Program-made: the position numbers and the translations under genes | Shown here: piece by piece, positions 9,372 to 21,600 of the stretch | How positions within the stretch are numbered: position 1 is the stretch's first letter | Layout of the letters: every line of letters begins with the position of its first letter | Origin: Prorocentrum cordatum | Taxonomy: Eukaryota > Sar > Dinophyceae > Prorocentrales > Prorocentraceae | Direction: 5' to 3' | NCBI GenBank assembly: GCA_963575745.1 | Contig: CAUYUJ010000192.1 | Span: forward strand, 405,360 to 469,359 | DNA: 64,000 nucleotides | Notes under the pieces: generated by a model | The model's database searches: none | What the model was told of the DNA's origin: nothing | What the model saw: only the letters and a program-made list of their open reading frames with translations

Positions 9372-9960
9372 TTCCCGGACGGAGGGTGGGTCCTTTGAGA
9401 AGTGGTGTTCGCCTGGGCGCCGCGCGCCACTGTCTGAACCGTATATGTAAGGCGGGTCCTTTTCAAAACGTGACCCTCGCCCTGGCGCCTTATGCGCTCG
9501 TCATGTCGCAGGCCTGGAGATTGACACCAACACCAATTTCGGCGGTGTGCCTCCACCGAGGGAAGAAGATCCCGATCTCGGTGATGGTGGTAATATTCTG
9601 GCTTCCAAGGTGGCCGAAATATTACCACCAACACCGAAATCTAGGATCACCTTCCCGCTGTGGAGGCAACCTCCTGTCTTGGTGTTGGTGTTCAGCATGC
9701 GGCTCTCGCCCCAGCGCTGCGCACGTTCGCTTCAAAGTGTGCCAGCAATTTCACGGACAGAGGTTGGGTCCTTTTCAGAATGTGCCTCTCGCCTTCGCGC
9801 CGCGCACACCCGTGTTGAGTTCGCAACGACTTCACGGATGGAGAGCGGGGCGATTTCAAAATGTGGCTCCCGTCCCAGCGTCGCGCACATTCGTCTCAAA
9901 ACATGGCAGCCGCCTCTCAGGTGGAGGGCGGTTCCTTTTCAAGATGCAGCCCTCGCCGTA
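9372..9960 (+). repeat. Diverged about 80-bp tandem repeat with embedded foldback
   Basis: The phrase GG(A)GGGTGGGTCCTTTTCA(G/A)AA recurs at about 9377, 9452, 9757, 9838 and 9923, each followed by a TGCGCAC(G/A)(T)TCGT block. A foldback interrupts the series at 9521-9694. Confidence 0.55.
9521..9694. mobile_element. Foldback element in the 80-bp repeat
   Basis: The ACACCAACACCAA left end pairs with TTGGTGTTGGTGTT on the right. The inner GGTGGTAATATT pairs with AATATTACCACC around 9600. It splits the diverged tandem repeat, suggesting insertion into it. Confidence 0.6.
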
Positions 9961-10650
9961 GAGCCACGCACAGTCGTCTTCGTATGTGCGACAGGTTCAT
10001 GAATGATTGAAGACTGTCAGGACACACCCTTCACGTTGACTCGCGATGTTGAAATCCCAGAAACGGTGTTCTGGCACGAGTGAAGATGGTCAGGACGCTA
10101 CTATCATGACATGTTGATCCGCGGCGTTCAATTCACAACAAAATTGAGATTTCACTGAAAATTGTCTTCTAATGAGCCACCTCCCGCAATGATTGTTTTA
10201 GGGACCTATGATGAGGGAGCTTTGAGGGAGGGTTATTGCATCATCGTTCGTGCGTCTTGGGTTTACGCTAGTCCTCATTCTCCCCCTCCCCGTCCCACAC
10301 CTCCTCCCTTCTCCTCCTCCTCCTCCTCTTCCTCCCCTTCCTCCCTCCTCCTCCTCCTCCACCTCATTCCGCATCCTCCTCTCAGGCCTGTCTCTTTGCT
10401 AGGCGCTAGGTCCTCGGTGATGACATCTGGCCGATGACTGCAATTGTAATGGTCGTCGTTGCCTGTCCTGCTTCGTCGTGTGTGCCTCCTGGATATTCAC
10501 TCATCCTTGCCTCACTGTCCCACAAATCGACCGGAACCCTGAACCCTTCTGCACCGTATTTCGAGCCCGATCGATCCGTGAGGGTCTCGGGGGCCTGAAG
10601 CAGGGCAAAGCCGCGCGTTGTCCAACAATAACGACGACGGGGTCTCAGGG
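9961..10650. other. Mixed unique DNA with short CTC tract
   Basis: A CTC run occupies 10310-10365. The rest, 9961-10300 and 10366-10650, shows no gene or repeat that I can name. Confidence 0.35.
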
Positions 10651-10654
10651 CTCG

Positions 10655-10862
10655 GTGGCAACTCGTGGGAGCCTCCCATGCCGTCTTGTTGGCTCTTGCG
10701 AATCGATCTCGCCGACGCTAACCGACGACTTTCGACCCTGGATCGACGCTGACCGATGCTAAGTCGGCGCTCCCTCATCGATGACAAAACGCTGGCGCAC
10801 GCGAGTGCACTCGAATGACGGCGTCACGAGGATACGCAAGGCCCCCATGATTTGCTACCGGG
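10655..10862 (+). repeat. Dispersed family H, copy 1
   Basis: Begins GTGGGAGCCTCCCATGCCGT, continues with repeated GACGCTNACCGA words and has CTGGCGCACGCGAGTGCACT. Copies: 47740-48310 (split by an insertion) and 55565-55775. Confidence 0.65.
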
Positions 10863-10872
10863 TCAGGGGCTT

Positions 10873-10995
10873 CCCTTAGGTTGGGCATGTCCTCCTACAG
10901 GCTGATTTTGGACGACAAATGAAACATACAAAAACAAATACTCAAACAACATCCACAAAATAGTCGAACAATCGTCGCCAGACTGTTTTTCCCCA
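10873..10995 (+). mobile_element. TIR family A, left half
   Basis: TTAGGTTGGGCATGTCCTCC, then TACAGGCTGATTTTGGACGA, followed by the A-rich interior and the ATCGTCGCCAGACT block. The right terminus is missing. Confidence 0.6.
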
Positions 10996-11029
10996 CATCC
11001 ACAGTGGGGCTCTTGTTTTCTCTGGACAC

Positions 11030-11225
11030 CCCGCGCAGGAACACACAGGAACACACACTCACTCACACTCACATTTATTCACACAGAGGCCATCTTGATC
11101 ACCTTGACCATGCCTCGACCACACACTCACTCACCCACCCAACCAATCATCTGCATCATCATGATCATAATCATCATCACTCATTCACTCATTCACTGAC
11201 GCCCTCACTCACCCACTCATTCGCT
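11030..11225 (+). repeat. CACTCACT-rich low-complexity sequence
   Basis: CACTCACT, CATTCACT and CATCATCA words dominate. The translation is a His/Thr/Ser-rich string, not taken as a gene. Confidence 0.6.
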
Positions 11226-11229
11226 AGTT

Positions 11230-11800
11230 TGGAGATGGGGGAGGTATCCGGCGGAAGCCTCGTCTGTGAGTGAACTGTGAGGAAGTCTCACGCGGGAACC
11301 CCCTCCTCATGGGGCCCGCGCGTCATGTTTTTTAAATCCGAGCGGGTCATCCTCAACCCTGTAACTGTCTTCACTTTGGGGCTCCCGAAGCCTGAATATG
11401 GAGGAAATATCGGGCGGGGAGCCTCGTGTGTGAGTGAACTGTGAGGAAGTCTCAGGCGGGAGCCCCCTCCCTATGGGGCCCGCGCCTCACGTTTTTAATC
11501 CGAGCGGGCCATCCTCAACCCTGTAACGTCGCCTCTCTGGGGCTTCTGAGGCTTGAATATGGGGAAAGTATCAGGCGGGAGCCTCGTCTGTGGGTGAACT
11601 GTGAGGAGGTCTCACGCGGGAGCCCCTTTCCTATGGGGCCCGCATCTCATGAATTTAATCCGAAACGGTCACCCTCAACCCTGTAGCTGTCGCCACTCTG
11701 GGGCCGCCGAAGCCTGAACATGGAGGAAGTATCAGGCGGGAGCCTCGTCTGTGAGTGAACTGTGAGGAAGTCTCAGGCGGGAGCCCCCTCCCTAGGCGCT
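11230..11800 (+). repeat. About 161-bp tandem repeat, roughly 3.5 copies
   Basis: GTGAACTGTGAGGA(A/G)GTCTCA recurs at about 11271, 11433, 11594 and 11757, each followed by GGGGCCCGC..., CATCCTCAACCCTGTAAC and GGCGGGAGCCTCGT(C/G)TGTG. Copies are well conserved, so the array is young. Confidence 0.85.
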
Positions 11801-11875
11801 CTTCAGAGGGCGATTTGTCCGACCCATCAGGTGAGGAGGACAAGGAAGAAAAGGAGGTGATGACGACGACGGCGG

Positions 11876-12000
11876 CCGGGCGCAGGGGGAAACCCTCGCG
11901 TCCGGGCCGGGGGTTGTAACACATTTTCGGCCGCAGCGGGGGCATGGGGAAACCTTTGTCTGCGGGCTGGCGGTGGTAACCCATCGTCAGCCAAATCTGG
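11876..12000 (+). repeat. 62-bp repeat, two copies
   Basis: CGCAGGGGGAAACCCTCGCG, CCGGGCCGGGGGT and GTAACCCATCGTCAGCC recur. The same repeat stands at 30777-30905, in both cases beside a G/C-homopolymer module. Confidence 0.65.
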
Positions 12001-12024
12001 GAGGGTGCGCCGCTGGATCTCCCC

Positions 12025-12185
12025 AGGGGGGGGGGGGGGGGGCCTTCCCCGATCCGTCGTCGGGGACCCCCCCCCTTCCCCGATCCGTCGTCGGGGACCC
12101 CCCCCACCCCCCTTTCAAAAGGGAGAGGGGGGGGGTCCGAACCCCCCTCCCCCCTTTTGGCCGCCCCCCCCCCCCCCTCTCTCCC
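12025..12185. repeat. G/C homopolymer module
   Basis: Runs of 8-14 G or C separated by GTCGTCGGGGACC and GGTCCGAACC words. It resembles 30546-30745. Such runs are prone to sequencing error and can form G-quadruplexes. Confidence 0.75.
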
Positions 12186-12209
12186 TTTCGCCACGCCGCC
12201 CCCTGACTC

Positions 12210-12300
12210 CAGAACCCGACCCCCGCCACCCCTACCCCTAGTCCTCACCCAAACCCAATCCCCTAACCCGAACCCCAACCACTAACACCAGCCCCAAAGA
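12210..12300 (+). repeat. Degenerate telomere-like tract
   Basis: CCTACCCCTAG, ACCCAAACCCAATCCCCTAA and CCCGAACCCCAACC resemble degenerate CCCTAAA/CCCTAA telomeric repeats. No perfect run is present. Confidence 0.35.
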
Positions 12301-13690
12301 GTACTCACTACTCATTACTCCCTACCCACTACTGTCTAATCGTTACTCGCTACTCATATGTCACTACCCCCTACTCACTACACACGACCCACTACTCACT
12401 ATCCACTACTCAGGACCCACCACCCACTACTCGCTACTCACTACTCCCTACTCACCACACCCTCCTCCCTACTCACTACTCACTCCTCACTACCCACAAC
12501 TCAATACTCGCTACTCACTAAGCACTACTCACTACTCCCTACTCACTAATCACTACTGGTTACCCACGACCAACTAATCCACTACTCACTACTCATTGCC
12601 CGCAAATCACGACCCACTACTCGCTACTCGCTACTCCCTACTCCCTAGACAATGCTGACTACACAGTACTCAGTACGCACTACTCAATACTTCCATACTC
12701 GCTACTCAATACACACTACCCACTCCCCGCTACTCACTACTCGCTACACTCTACTTACTACTTCCTACTAACTAATCACTACATAGTCTCTAGTCGCAGG
12801 TCACTAGTCACTTGTCACTAGTCACTACCCACTACTCACTACTCACTAATCGCTATTCACTACCCACCATCGCTACCCACTTCTTACTACTCACTGCTCA
12901 CTGCTCCCTACTCCCTACTCTGTACTCACTACTCGCTACTCGCTACTCCCTAGTCGTTACTCACTAATCACTAATCACTACCCACTGCTCACTACTGACT
13001 ACTCTCTACTCACTGAGATCACTCACTACTCGCTACTCCATACTCGCTACTCACTACACACTACCCACTGCCACTACCCACCACTCTCTATTCATCACTA
13101 CGCACTACTCACCACACACTAAGCGCTACGTACTACTCAGTACTCACTACTCACTACTCGCTAGTCGCTACTCACTACTCACTACTCAATAGTCACTACT
13201 CACTACTCACTACGCGCTACGCACCACCCACTACTCACTTCTCACAAATCACTACTCGCCTCCCACTACTCACAACCCACGACTCATTACTCCCTACTCC
13301 CGACTCAGTACTCACGATTCGCTACTGGCCACTCACTTGTCACTACTCACTACCCACGACGCACTACGCACTACCCACTACTCACTACTCACCAATCACT
13401 ACTCGCCACCCACTACTCACTACCCACGACTCACTACCCACTACGCATTACTCCCTACTCCCTACTTTGTACTCACTACTCACTACTCGCTACTCACTAC
13501 TCACTACTCACTACTCGCCACTCACTACTCACTTATCAGTACTCAGTACTCATTATTCACTACTCACTACTCCCCTCGCCACTTAGTACCCACTACTCAC
13601 TACCCAACACTCACTACTCACTACGCACTAACTTACTACTCACTACTCACCACTCCCTACTCCCAACTCCGTACTCCCTACACACCTTCT
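12300..13690 (+). repeat. CTACTCA 7-bp satellite, degenerate, about 1.4 kb
   Basis: CTACTCA with CTACCCA, CTACTCG and CTAATCA variants repeats nearly throughout. The 7-bp period lets open frames read as Leu/Thr/His/Ser-rich strings, which are not genes. Confidence 0.95.
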
Positions 13691-13794
13691 CTGGCGCAGA
13701 AAGGAAAAGCGAGACAACCCCCCCGTCCCCGGCTCCATTTCCGGCGCAATGGGGGGGAGGGGGGGAGGGGTTCGCACCCGAAGTGGTACGAATT
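13691..13794. other. Spacer with G runs
   Basis: About 100 bases including GGGGGGGAGGGGGGGAGGGG. No gene. Confidence 0.4.
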
Positions 13795-13925
13795 ACAACC
13801 GACTAAGACCGATCCCAACCGTTCGGGGTGAATTGCAACCAGAAAAGAGACCAATTCCAACCACAAATGAGACCAATTCCAACTCAGCCAAAAATGAGAC
13901 CAATTCCAACCACGGATGGGATCTT
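13795..13925 (+). repeat. GAGACCAATTCCAAC repeat block
   Basis: GAGACCAATTCCAACCAC or a variant occurs about five times. The same phrase returns at 30312-30328 beyond the second TAC array, and its inverse (GGTTGGGATTGG) at 30445-30540. Confidence 0.75.
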
Positions 13926-13934
13926 CAGAAGTCC

Positions 13935-13944
13935 TACTACTACG

Positions 13945-13989
<45 letters not shown>

Positions 13990-13990
13990 G

Positions 13991-14035
<45 letters not shown>

Positions 14036-14078
14036 GTACTAGTACTAGTACTAGTACTAGTACTAGTACTAGTACTAG

Positions 14079-14175
<97 letters not shown>
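13935..14175 (+). repeat. TAC array with internal TAGTAC block
   Basis: TAC units with a self-complementary (TAGTAC)n segment at about 14033-14080. It abuts the satellite array at 14176 without spacer. Confidence 0.97.
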
Positions 14176-14415
14176 GGATGTAAAAAAACTAAACGCGAAA
14201 CCCATCCGTAACATTGAATTCCGCCATTCAAAGATATGGAACGCAAGCTAGGCATGAACGGCCCAAGGTTGAAAAAATGTTTCCGTGTTTCGCGTTTATT
14301 GTTTACATTTTCGCGGGCAGCTGCCGATCTTGCCCTACCTGGAACTCGCGGCCTTTGAATGGCGAAATCCAATGTTATGAATAAATTTCGCGTTTATTGT
14401 TTACATCCACGGCCT
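14176..14415. mobile_element. 240-bp TIR hairpin of the satellite unit (first copy)
   Basis: Ends are CCGTGGATGTAAA and its inverse TTTACATCCACGG (the first copy lacks the outer CCGT). Inside, ATTGAATTCCGCCATTCAAAG pairs imperfectly with CTTTGAATGGCGAAATCCAA, flanking a GGGCAGCTGCC core. Copies: 15793-16032 and equivalent positions in the later units. The left arm of the 22288 copy is diverged. The absence at 26354 marks it as a separable insertion. Confidence 0.75.
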
Positions 14416-14618
14416 TCCAGCAACGCTAACTTAGTATCCCTTATGCGCTACTTACGTGATATTGAACAAACGAATAGTAGCCAGCGTGGCCCCCGAACGT
14501 CGATGTCTTGCAATCCACGCGGTGCAATCTAGGCGGTGCAACGCATGCTATGCAACCTAGGTAGCGCGAGCCACGCGGTGCAGTTCATGCAACGCACAGC
14601 GACGCCAAGCAACGCTAA

Positions 14619-15374
14619 GCAATGCAAAGCAACCAAACCAAAGCACAAAATGGCCTAGAGCTGGCTCCGGGCACCCAAAATGTGGCCTGGGCGTTGTGTT
14701 CTGGGAACACGAAGAGCACAAAGTGGCCTACTGTTGGCTCCGGGCACTCACGATGTGGCCTGGGAGTGGTGTTCTGGCAAGATGCATCGTGATTCCAGAC
14801 AAGAGTTTCACACTTTCCAACGTTATGATTTGTTGCGTCCTAGCCTGGCTAGGACGAAACGAACATGAAAGCCACGAAGTGCGATAGGGTTGCAACTTTC
14901 CAACGTTATGAATGCCTTTTTGGAGCTCTGGTGCAGGACATCCCCACAAAAACGACGCCGTTCGTAACGTTGAAATTTCTTGAATAAAGAATATTCGAAT
15001 ATTCTTATTCAAGCGTTTCCAACGTTACGAACGGCGTCGTTTTTGTGGGAAGTCCTGCACCAGAGCTCCAAAAAGGCATTCGTAACGTTGGAAAGTTGCA
15101 ACCCTATCGCACTTCGTGGCTTTCATGTTCGTTTCGTCCTAGCCAGGCTAGGACACAACAAATCATAACGTTGGAAAGTGTGAAACTCTTGCCCGGAATC
15201 ACGATGCATCTTGCCAGAACACCACTCCCAGGCCACATCGTGAGTGCCCGGAGCCAACAGTAGGCCACTTTGTGCTCTTCGCGTTCCCAGAACACCACTC
15301 CCAGGCCACATCTTGGGTGCCCGGAGCCAACTCTAGGCCATTTTGTGCTTTGCTTTGCGTTGCTTTGCATTGCT
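14619..15374. repeat. 756-bp palindrome (representative, unit 1)
   Basis: The arms 14619-14996 and 14997-15374 are near-perfect reverse complements meeting at the symmetric centre GAATATTCGAATATTC. There is essentially no spacer. The outer part of each arm holds two 73-bp units (CTGGCTCCGGGCA, ATGTGGCCTGGG, GTTCTGGGAACACGAAGAGC). The inner part carries several TTCCAACGTTA(C/T)GA words. The palindrome recurs in each intact unit. Confidence 0.9.
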
Positions 15375-15655
15375 GAGACCCCTGAGACCTGCGACACCTG
15401 TCGGTCCTGTGGGACCTGCGAGACCTGCGAAACTGGTGGGACCTGTGGGACCTACGACACCCGAGGAGCTTGCAACACCTGTGGGACCTGGGGGACCCCT
15501 GTGGCCTGTGGGACCCGTGGGACCTGCAAAACCTGTGGGACCGGTGGGACCCGCAACTCATGTGGGACCTGCGGAACCACTGGGGCTTGTCGGACCTGCG
15601 ACACCCGTGGGACCTGGGGGTCGTCTGTGGTCCGTGGAACCCTGTGGGACGCCTG
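15375..15655 (+). repeat. GGGACCTG minisatellite (representative, unit 1)
   Basis: 9-12-bp units GGGACCTGTG, GGGACCTGCG and GACCTGCGACACC repeat for about 280 bp. The copies near 20290-20420 and 23510-23620 carry several single-base indels relative to the others, which may be mutation or sequencing error. Confidence 0.85.
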
Positions 15656-18600
15656 AGAGCCAGCCGAAGCAACGCGTGAATGCGGCAGGCATTTGAAGGT
15701 GGCAGAAGCGAAAAGTGTCGGGAAATGTACGAGCTTAGCGTAGTCTTGGGGCCCGTAACAGCGTAGTCTTGGGGCCCGTAACAAAATGGCAGCCGTGGAT
15801 GTAAAAAATTAACGCGAAACCCATCCGTAACATTGAATTCCGCCATTCAAAGATATGGAACGCAAGCTAGGCATGAACGGCCCCAGGTTGAAAAAAGTGT
15901 TTCCGTGTTTCGCGCTTATTGTTTACATTTTCGCGGGCAGCTGCCGATCTTGCCCTACCTGGAACTCGCGGCCTTTGAATGGCGAAATCCAATGTTATGA
16001 ATAAATTTCGCGCTTATTGTTTACATCCACGGCCTTCCGGCAAAACTAACTTAGTATCCCTTATGCGCTACTTACGTGATATTGAATAAACGAATAGTAG
16101 CCAGCGTGGCCCCCGAAAGTCGATGTCTTGCAACCCACGCGGTGCAATCTAGGCGGTGCAACGTATGCTATGCAACCTAGGTAGCGCGAGCCACGCGGTG
16201 CAGTTCATGCAACGCACAGCGACGCCAAGCAACGCTAAGCAATGCAAAGCAACCAAACCAAAGCACAAAATGGCCTAGAGCTGGCTCCGGGCACCCAAAA
16301 TGTGGCCTGGGAGTTGTGTTCTGGGAACACGAAGAGCACAAAGTGGCCTACTGTTGGCTCCGGGCACTCACGATGTGGCCTGGGAATGGTGTTCTGGCAA
16401 GATGCATCGTGATTCCGGGCAAGAGTTTCACACTTTCCAACGTTATGATTTTTTGCGTCCTAGCCTGGCTAGGACGAAACGAACATGAAAGCCACGAAGT
16501 GCGATAGGGTTGCAACTTTCCAACGTTATGAATGCCTTTTTGGAGCTCTGGTGCAGGACTTCCTCACAAAAACGACGCCGTTCGTAACGTTGAAGCTTCT
16601 TGAATAAAGAATATTTGAATATTCTTATTTAAGCGTTTCCAACGTTACGAACGGCGTCGTTTTTGTGAGGAAGTCCTGCACCAGAGCTCCAAAAAGGCAT
16701 TCATAACGTTGGAAAGTTGCAACCCTATCGCACTTCGTGGCTTTCATGTTCGTTTCGTCCTAGCCAGGCTAGGACACAACAAATCATAACGTTGGAAAGT
16801 GTGAAACTCTTGCCCGGAATCACGATGCATCTTGCCAGAACACCACTCCCAGGCCACATCGTGAGTGCCCGGAGCCAACAGTAGGCCACTTTGTGCTCTT
16901 CGCGTTCCCAGAACACCACTCCCAGGCCACATCTTGGGTGCCCGGAGCCAACTCTAGGCCATTTTGTGCTTTGCTTTGCGTTGCTTTGCATTGCTGAGAC
17001 CCCTGAGACCTGCGACACCTGTCGGTCCTGTGGGACCTGCGAGACCTGCGAAACTGGTGGGACCTGTGGGACCTACGACACCCGAGGAGCTTGCAACACC
17101 TGTGGGACCTGGGGGACCCCTGTGGCCTGTGGGACCCGTGGGACCTGCAAAACCTGTGGGACCGGTGGGACCCGCAACACATGTGGGACCTGCGGAACCA
17201 CTGGGGCTTGTCGGACCTGCGACACCCGTGGGACCTGGGGGTCGTCTGTGGTCCGTGGAACCCTGTGGGACGCCTGAAGCCAGCCGAAGCAACGCGTGAA
17301 TGCGGCAGGCATTTGAAGGTGGCAGAAGCGAAAAGTGTCGGGAAATGTACGAGCTTAGCGTAGTCTTGGGGCCCGTAACAGCGTAGTCTTGGGGCCCGTA
17401 ACAAAATGGCAGCCGTGGATGTAAAAAATTAACGCGAAACCCATCCGTAACATTGAATTCCGCCATTCAAAGATATGGAACGCAAGCTAGGCATGAACGG
17501 CCCCAGGTTGAAAAAAAAGTGTTTCCGTGTTTTCGCGCTTTTGTTTACATTTTCGCGGGCAGCTGCCGATCTTGCCCTACCTGGAACTCGCGGCCTTTGA
17601 ATGGCGAAATCCAATGTTATGAATAAATTTCGCGTTTATTGTTTACATCCACGGCCTTCCAACAACTAACTTAGTATCCCTTATGCGCTACTTACGTGAT
17701 ATTGAATAAACGAATAGTAGCCAGCGTGGCCCCCGAACGTCGACGTCTTGCAATCCACGCGGTGCAGTCTAGGCGGTGCAACGTATGCTATGCAACCTAG
17801 GTAGCGCAAGCCACGCGGTGCACTTCACGCAACGCACAGCGACGCCAAGCAACGTTAAGCAATGCAAAGCAGCGCAAACCAAAGCACAAAATGGCCTAGA
17901 GCTGGTTCCGGGCAACCCAAATGTGGGACCCGGAAGTTGTGTTCTGGGAACACGAAGAGGACAAAGTGGCCTACAGTTGGCTCCGGGCACTCACGATGTG
18001 GCCTGGGAATGGTGTTCTGGCAAGATGCATCGTGATTCCGGACAAGAGTTTCACACTTTCCAACGTTATGGTTTTTTGCGTCCTAGCCTGGCTAGGACGA
18101 AACGAACATGAAAGCCACGAAGTGCGATAGGGTTGCAACTTTCCAACGTTATGAATGCCTTTTTGGAGCTCTGGTGCAAGACTTCCCCACAAAAACGACG
18201 CCGTTCGTAACGTTGAAATTTCTTGAATAAAGAATATTTGAATATTCTTATTTAAGCGTTTCCAACGTTACGAACGGCGTCGTTTTTGTGGGAAGTCCTG
18301 CACCAGAGCTCCAAAAAGGCATTCGTAACGTTGGAAAGTTGCAACCCTATCGCACTTCGTGGCTTTCATGTTCGTTTCGTCCTAGCCAGGCTAGGACACA
18401 AAAAATCATAACGTTGGAAAGTGCGAAACTCTTGCCCGGAATCACGATGCATCTTGCCAGAACACCACTCCCAGGCCACATCGTGAGTGCCCGGAGCCAA
18501 CTGTAGGCCACTTTGTGCTCTTCGCGTTCCCAGAACACCACTCCCAGGCCACATCTTGGGTGCCCGGAGCCAACTCTAGGCCATTTTGTGCTTTGCTTTG

Positions 18601-21600
18601 CGTTGCTTTGCATTGCTGAGACCCCTGAGACCTGCGACACCTGTCGGTCCTGTGGGACCTGCGAGACTTGCGAAACTGGTGGGACCTGTGGGACCTACGA
18701 CACCCGAGGAGCTTGCAACACCTGTGGGACCTGGGGGACCCCTGTGGCCTGTGGGACCCGTGGGACCTGCAAAACCTGTGGGACCGGTGGGACCCGCAAC
18801 ACATGTGGGACCTGCGGAACCAGTGGGGCTTGTCGGACCTGCGACACCCGTGGGACCTGGGGGTCGTCTGTGGTCCGTGGAACCCTGTGGGACGCCTGAG
18901 AGCCAGCCGAAGCAACGCGTGAATGCGGCAAGCATTTGAGGGTGGCAGAAGCGAAGTGTGTCGGGAAATGTGCGAGCTTAGCGTAGTCTTGGGGCCCGTA
19001 ACAGCGTAGTCTTGGGGCCCGTAACAAAATGGCAGCCGTGGATGTAAAAAATTAGCGCGAAACCCATCCGTAACATTGAATTCCGCCATTCAAAGATATG
19101 GAACGCAAGCTAGGCATGAACGGCCCAAGGTTGAAAAAAATGTTTCCGTGTTTCGCGCTTATTGTTTACATTTTCGCGGGCAGCTGCCATCTTGCCCTAC
19201 CTGGAACTCGCGGCCTTTGAATGGCGAAATCCAATGTTATGAATAAATTTCGCGTTTATTGTTTACATCCACGGCCTTCCAGCAACGCTAACTTAGTATC
19301 CCTATGCGCTACTTACGTGATATTGAACAAACGAATAGTAGCCAGCGTGGCCCCCGAACGTCGATGTCTTGCAATCCGCGCGGTGCAATCTAGGCGGTGC
19401 AACGCATGCTATGCAACCTAGGTAGCGCGAGCCACGCGGTGCAATTCATGCAACGCACAGCGACGCCAAGCAACGCTAAGCAATGCAAAGCAACCAAACC
19501 AAAACACAAAATGGCCTAGAGCTGGTTCCGGGCACCCAAAATGCGGCCTGGGCATTGTGTTCTGGGAACACGAAGAACACAAAGTGGCCTACTGTTGGCT
19601 CCGGGCACTCACGATGTGGCCTGGGAATGGTGTTCTGGCAAGATGCATCGTGATTCCAGACAAGAGCTTCCCACTTTCCAACGTTATGATTTTTTGCGTC
19701 CTAGCCTGGCTAGGACGAAACGAACATGAAAGCCACGAAGTGCGATAGGGTTGCAACTTTCCAACGTTATGAATGCCTTTTTGGAGCTCTGGTGCAAGAC
19801 TTCCCCACAAAAACGACGCCGTTCGTAACGTTGAAGTTTCTTGAATAAAGAATATTTGAATATTCTTATTTAAGCGTTTCCAACGTTACGAACGGCGTCG
19901 TTTTTGTTGGGAAGTCCTGCACCAGAGCTCCAAAAAGGCAGTCGTAACGTTGGAAAGTTGCAACCCTATCGCACTTCGTGGCTTTCATGTTCGTTTCGTC
20001 CTAGCCAGGCTAGGACACAACAAATCATAACGTTGGAAAGTGTGAAACTCTTGCCCGGAATCACGATGCATCTTGCCAGAACACCACTCCCAGGCCACAT
20101 CGTGAGTGCCCGGAGCCAACTGTAGGCCACTTTGTGCTCTTCGCGTTCCCAGAACACCACTCCCAGGCCACATCTTGGATGCCCGGAGCCAACTCTAGGC
20201 CATTTTGGAATTTGCTTTGCGTTGCTTTGCGTTGCTGAGTCCCCTGAGACCTGCGACACCTGTCGGTCCTGTGGGACCTGCGAGACTTGCGAAAACTTGT
20301 GGGACCTCGTTGGGACCTACGACCAACGATCGCGCTTGCCCAACACCTGTGGGAACCTGGGGGACCCCTGTGGCCTGTTTGAGACCCGGGGTGACCTGCT
20401 ATAACCTGTGGGACCGGTGGACCCGCAACACATGTGGGACCTGCGGAACCAGTGGGACTTGTCGGACCTGCGACACCCGTGGGACCTGGGGGTCGTCTGT
20501 GGTCCGTGGAACCCTGTGGGACGCCTGGGAGCCAGCCGAAGCAACGCGTGAATGCGGCAGGCATTTGAGGGTGGCAAAAGCGAAGTGTGTCGGGAAATGT
20601 GCGAGCTTAGCGTCGTCTTGGGGCCCGTAACAGCGTAGTCTTGGGGCCCGTAACAAAATGGCAGCCGTGGATGTAAAGAATTAGCGCGAAACCCATCCGT
20701 AACATTGAATTCCGCCATTCAAAGATATGGAACGCAAGCTAGGCATGAACGGCCCCGGGTTGAAAAAAGTGTTTCCGTGTTTCGCGTTTATTGTTTACAT
20801 TTTCGCGGGCAGCTGCCGATCTTGCCCTACCTGGAACTCGCGGCCTTTGAATGGCGAAATCCAATGTTATGAATAAATTTCGCGCTTATTGTTTACATCC
20901 ACGGCCTTCCAGCAACGCTAACTTAGCATCCCTTATGCGCTACTTACGTGATATTGAACAAACGAATAGTAGCCAGCGTGGCCCCCGAACGTCGATGTCT
21001 TGCAATCCACGCGGTGCAATCTAGGCGGTGCAACGCATGCTATGCAACCTAGGTAGCGCGAGCCACGCGGTGCAGTTCATGCAACGCACAGCGACGCCAA
21101 GCAACGCTAAGCAATACAAAGCAACCACACCAAAGCACAAAATGGCCTAGAGCTGGCTCCGGGCAGCCAAAATGTCGCCTGGGCATTGTGTTCTGGGAAC
21201 ACGAAGAGCACAAAGTGGCCTACTGCTGGCTCCGGGCACTCACGATGTGGCCTGGGAATGGTGTTCTGGCAAGATGCATCGTGATTCCAGACAAGAGTTT
21301 CACACTTTCCAACGTTATGATTTTTTGCGTCCTCGCCTGGCTAGGACGAAACGAGCATGAAAGCCACGAAGTGCGATAGGGTTGCAACTTTCCAACGTTA
21401 CGAATGCCTTTTTGGAGCTCTGGTGCAAGACTTCCCAACAAAAACGACGCCGTTCGTAACGTTGAAATTTCTTGAATAAAGAATATTTGAATATTCTTAT
21501 TTAAGCGTTTCCAACGTTACGAACGGCGTCGTTTTTGTTGGGAAGTCCTGCACCAGAGCTCCAAAATGGCATTCGTAACGTTGGAAAGTTGCAACCCTAT

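Noticed and set aside
14640-14660. Possible dinoflagellate spliced-leader match at the recurrent GGCCATTTTGTGC word in palindrome arms
   Set aside because: Only about eight bases agree with the leader core, and no leader-gene context is present. It is not evidence of a spliced-leader array.
15199-15846. Repeated frames with Gly-Pro-Thr-Gly (collagen-like) or Cys-Gly-Thr strings in every satellite unit
   Set aside because: These are GGGACCTG minisatellite and palindrome-arm translations. Opposite strands and several phases are equally open, and no conserved start or end was seen.
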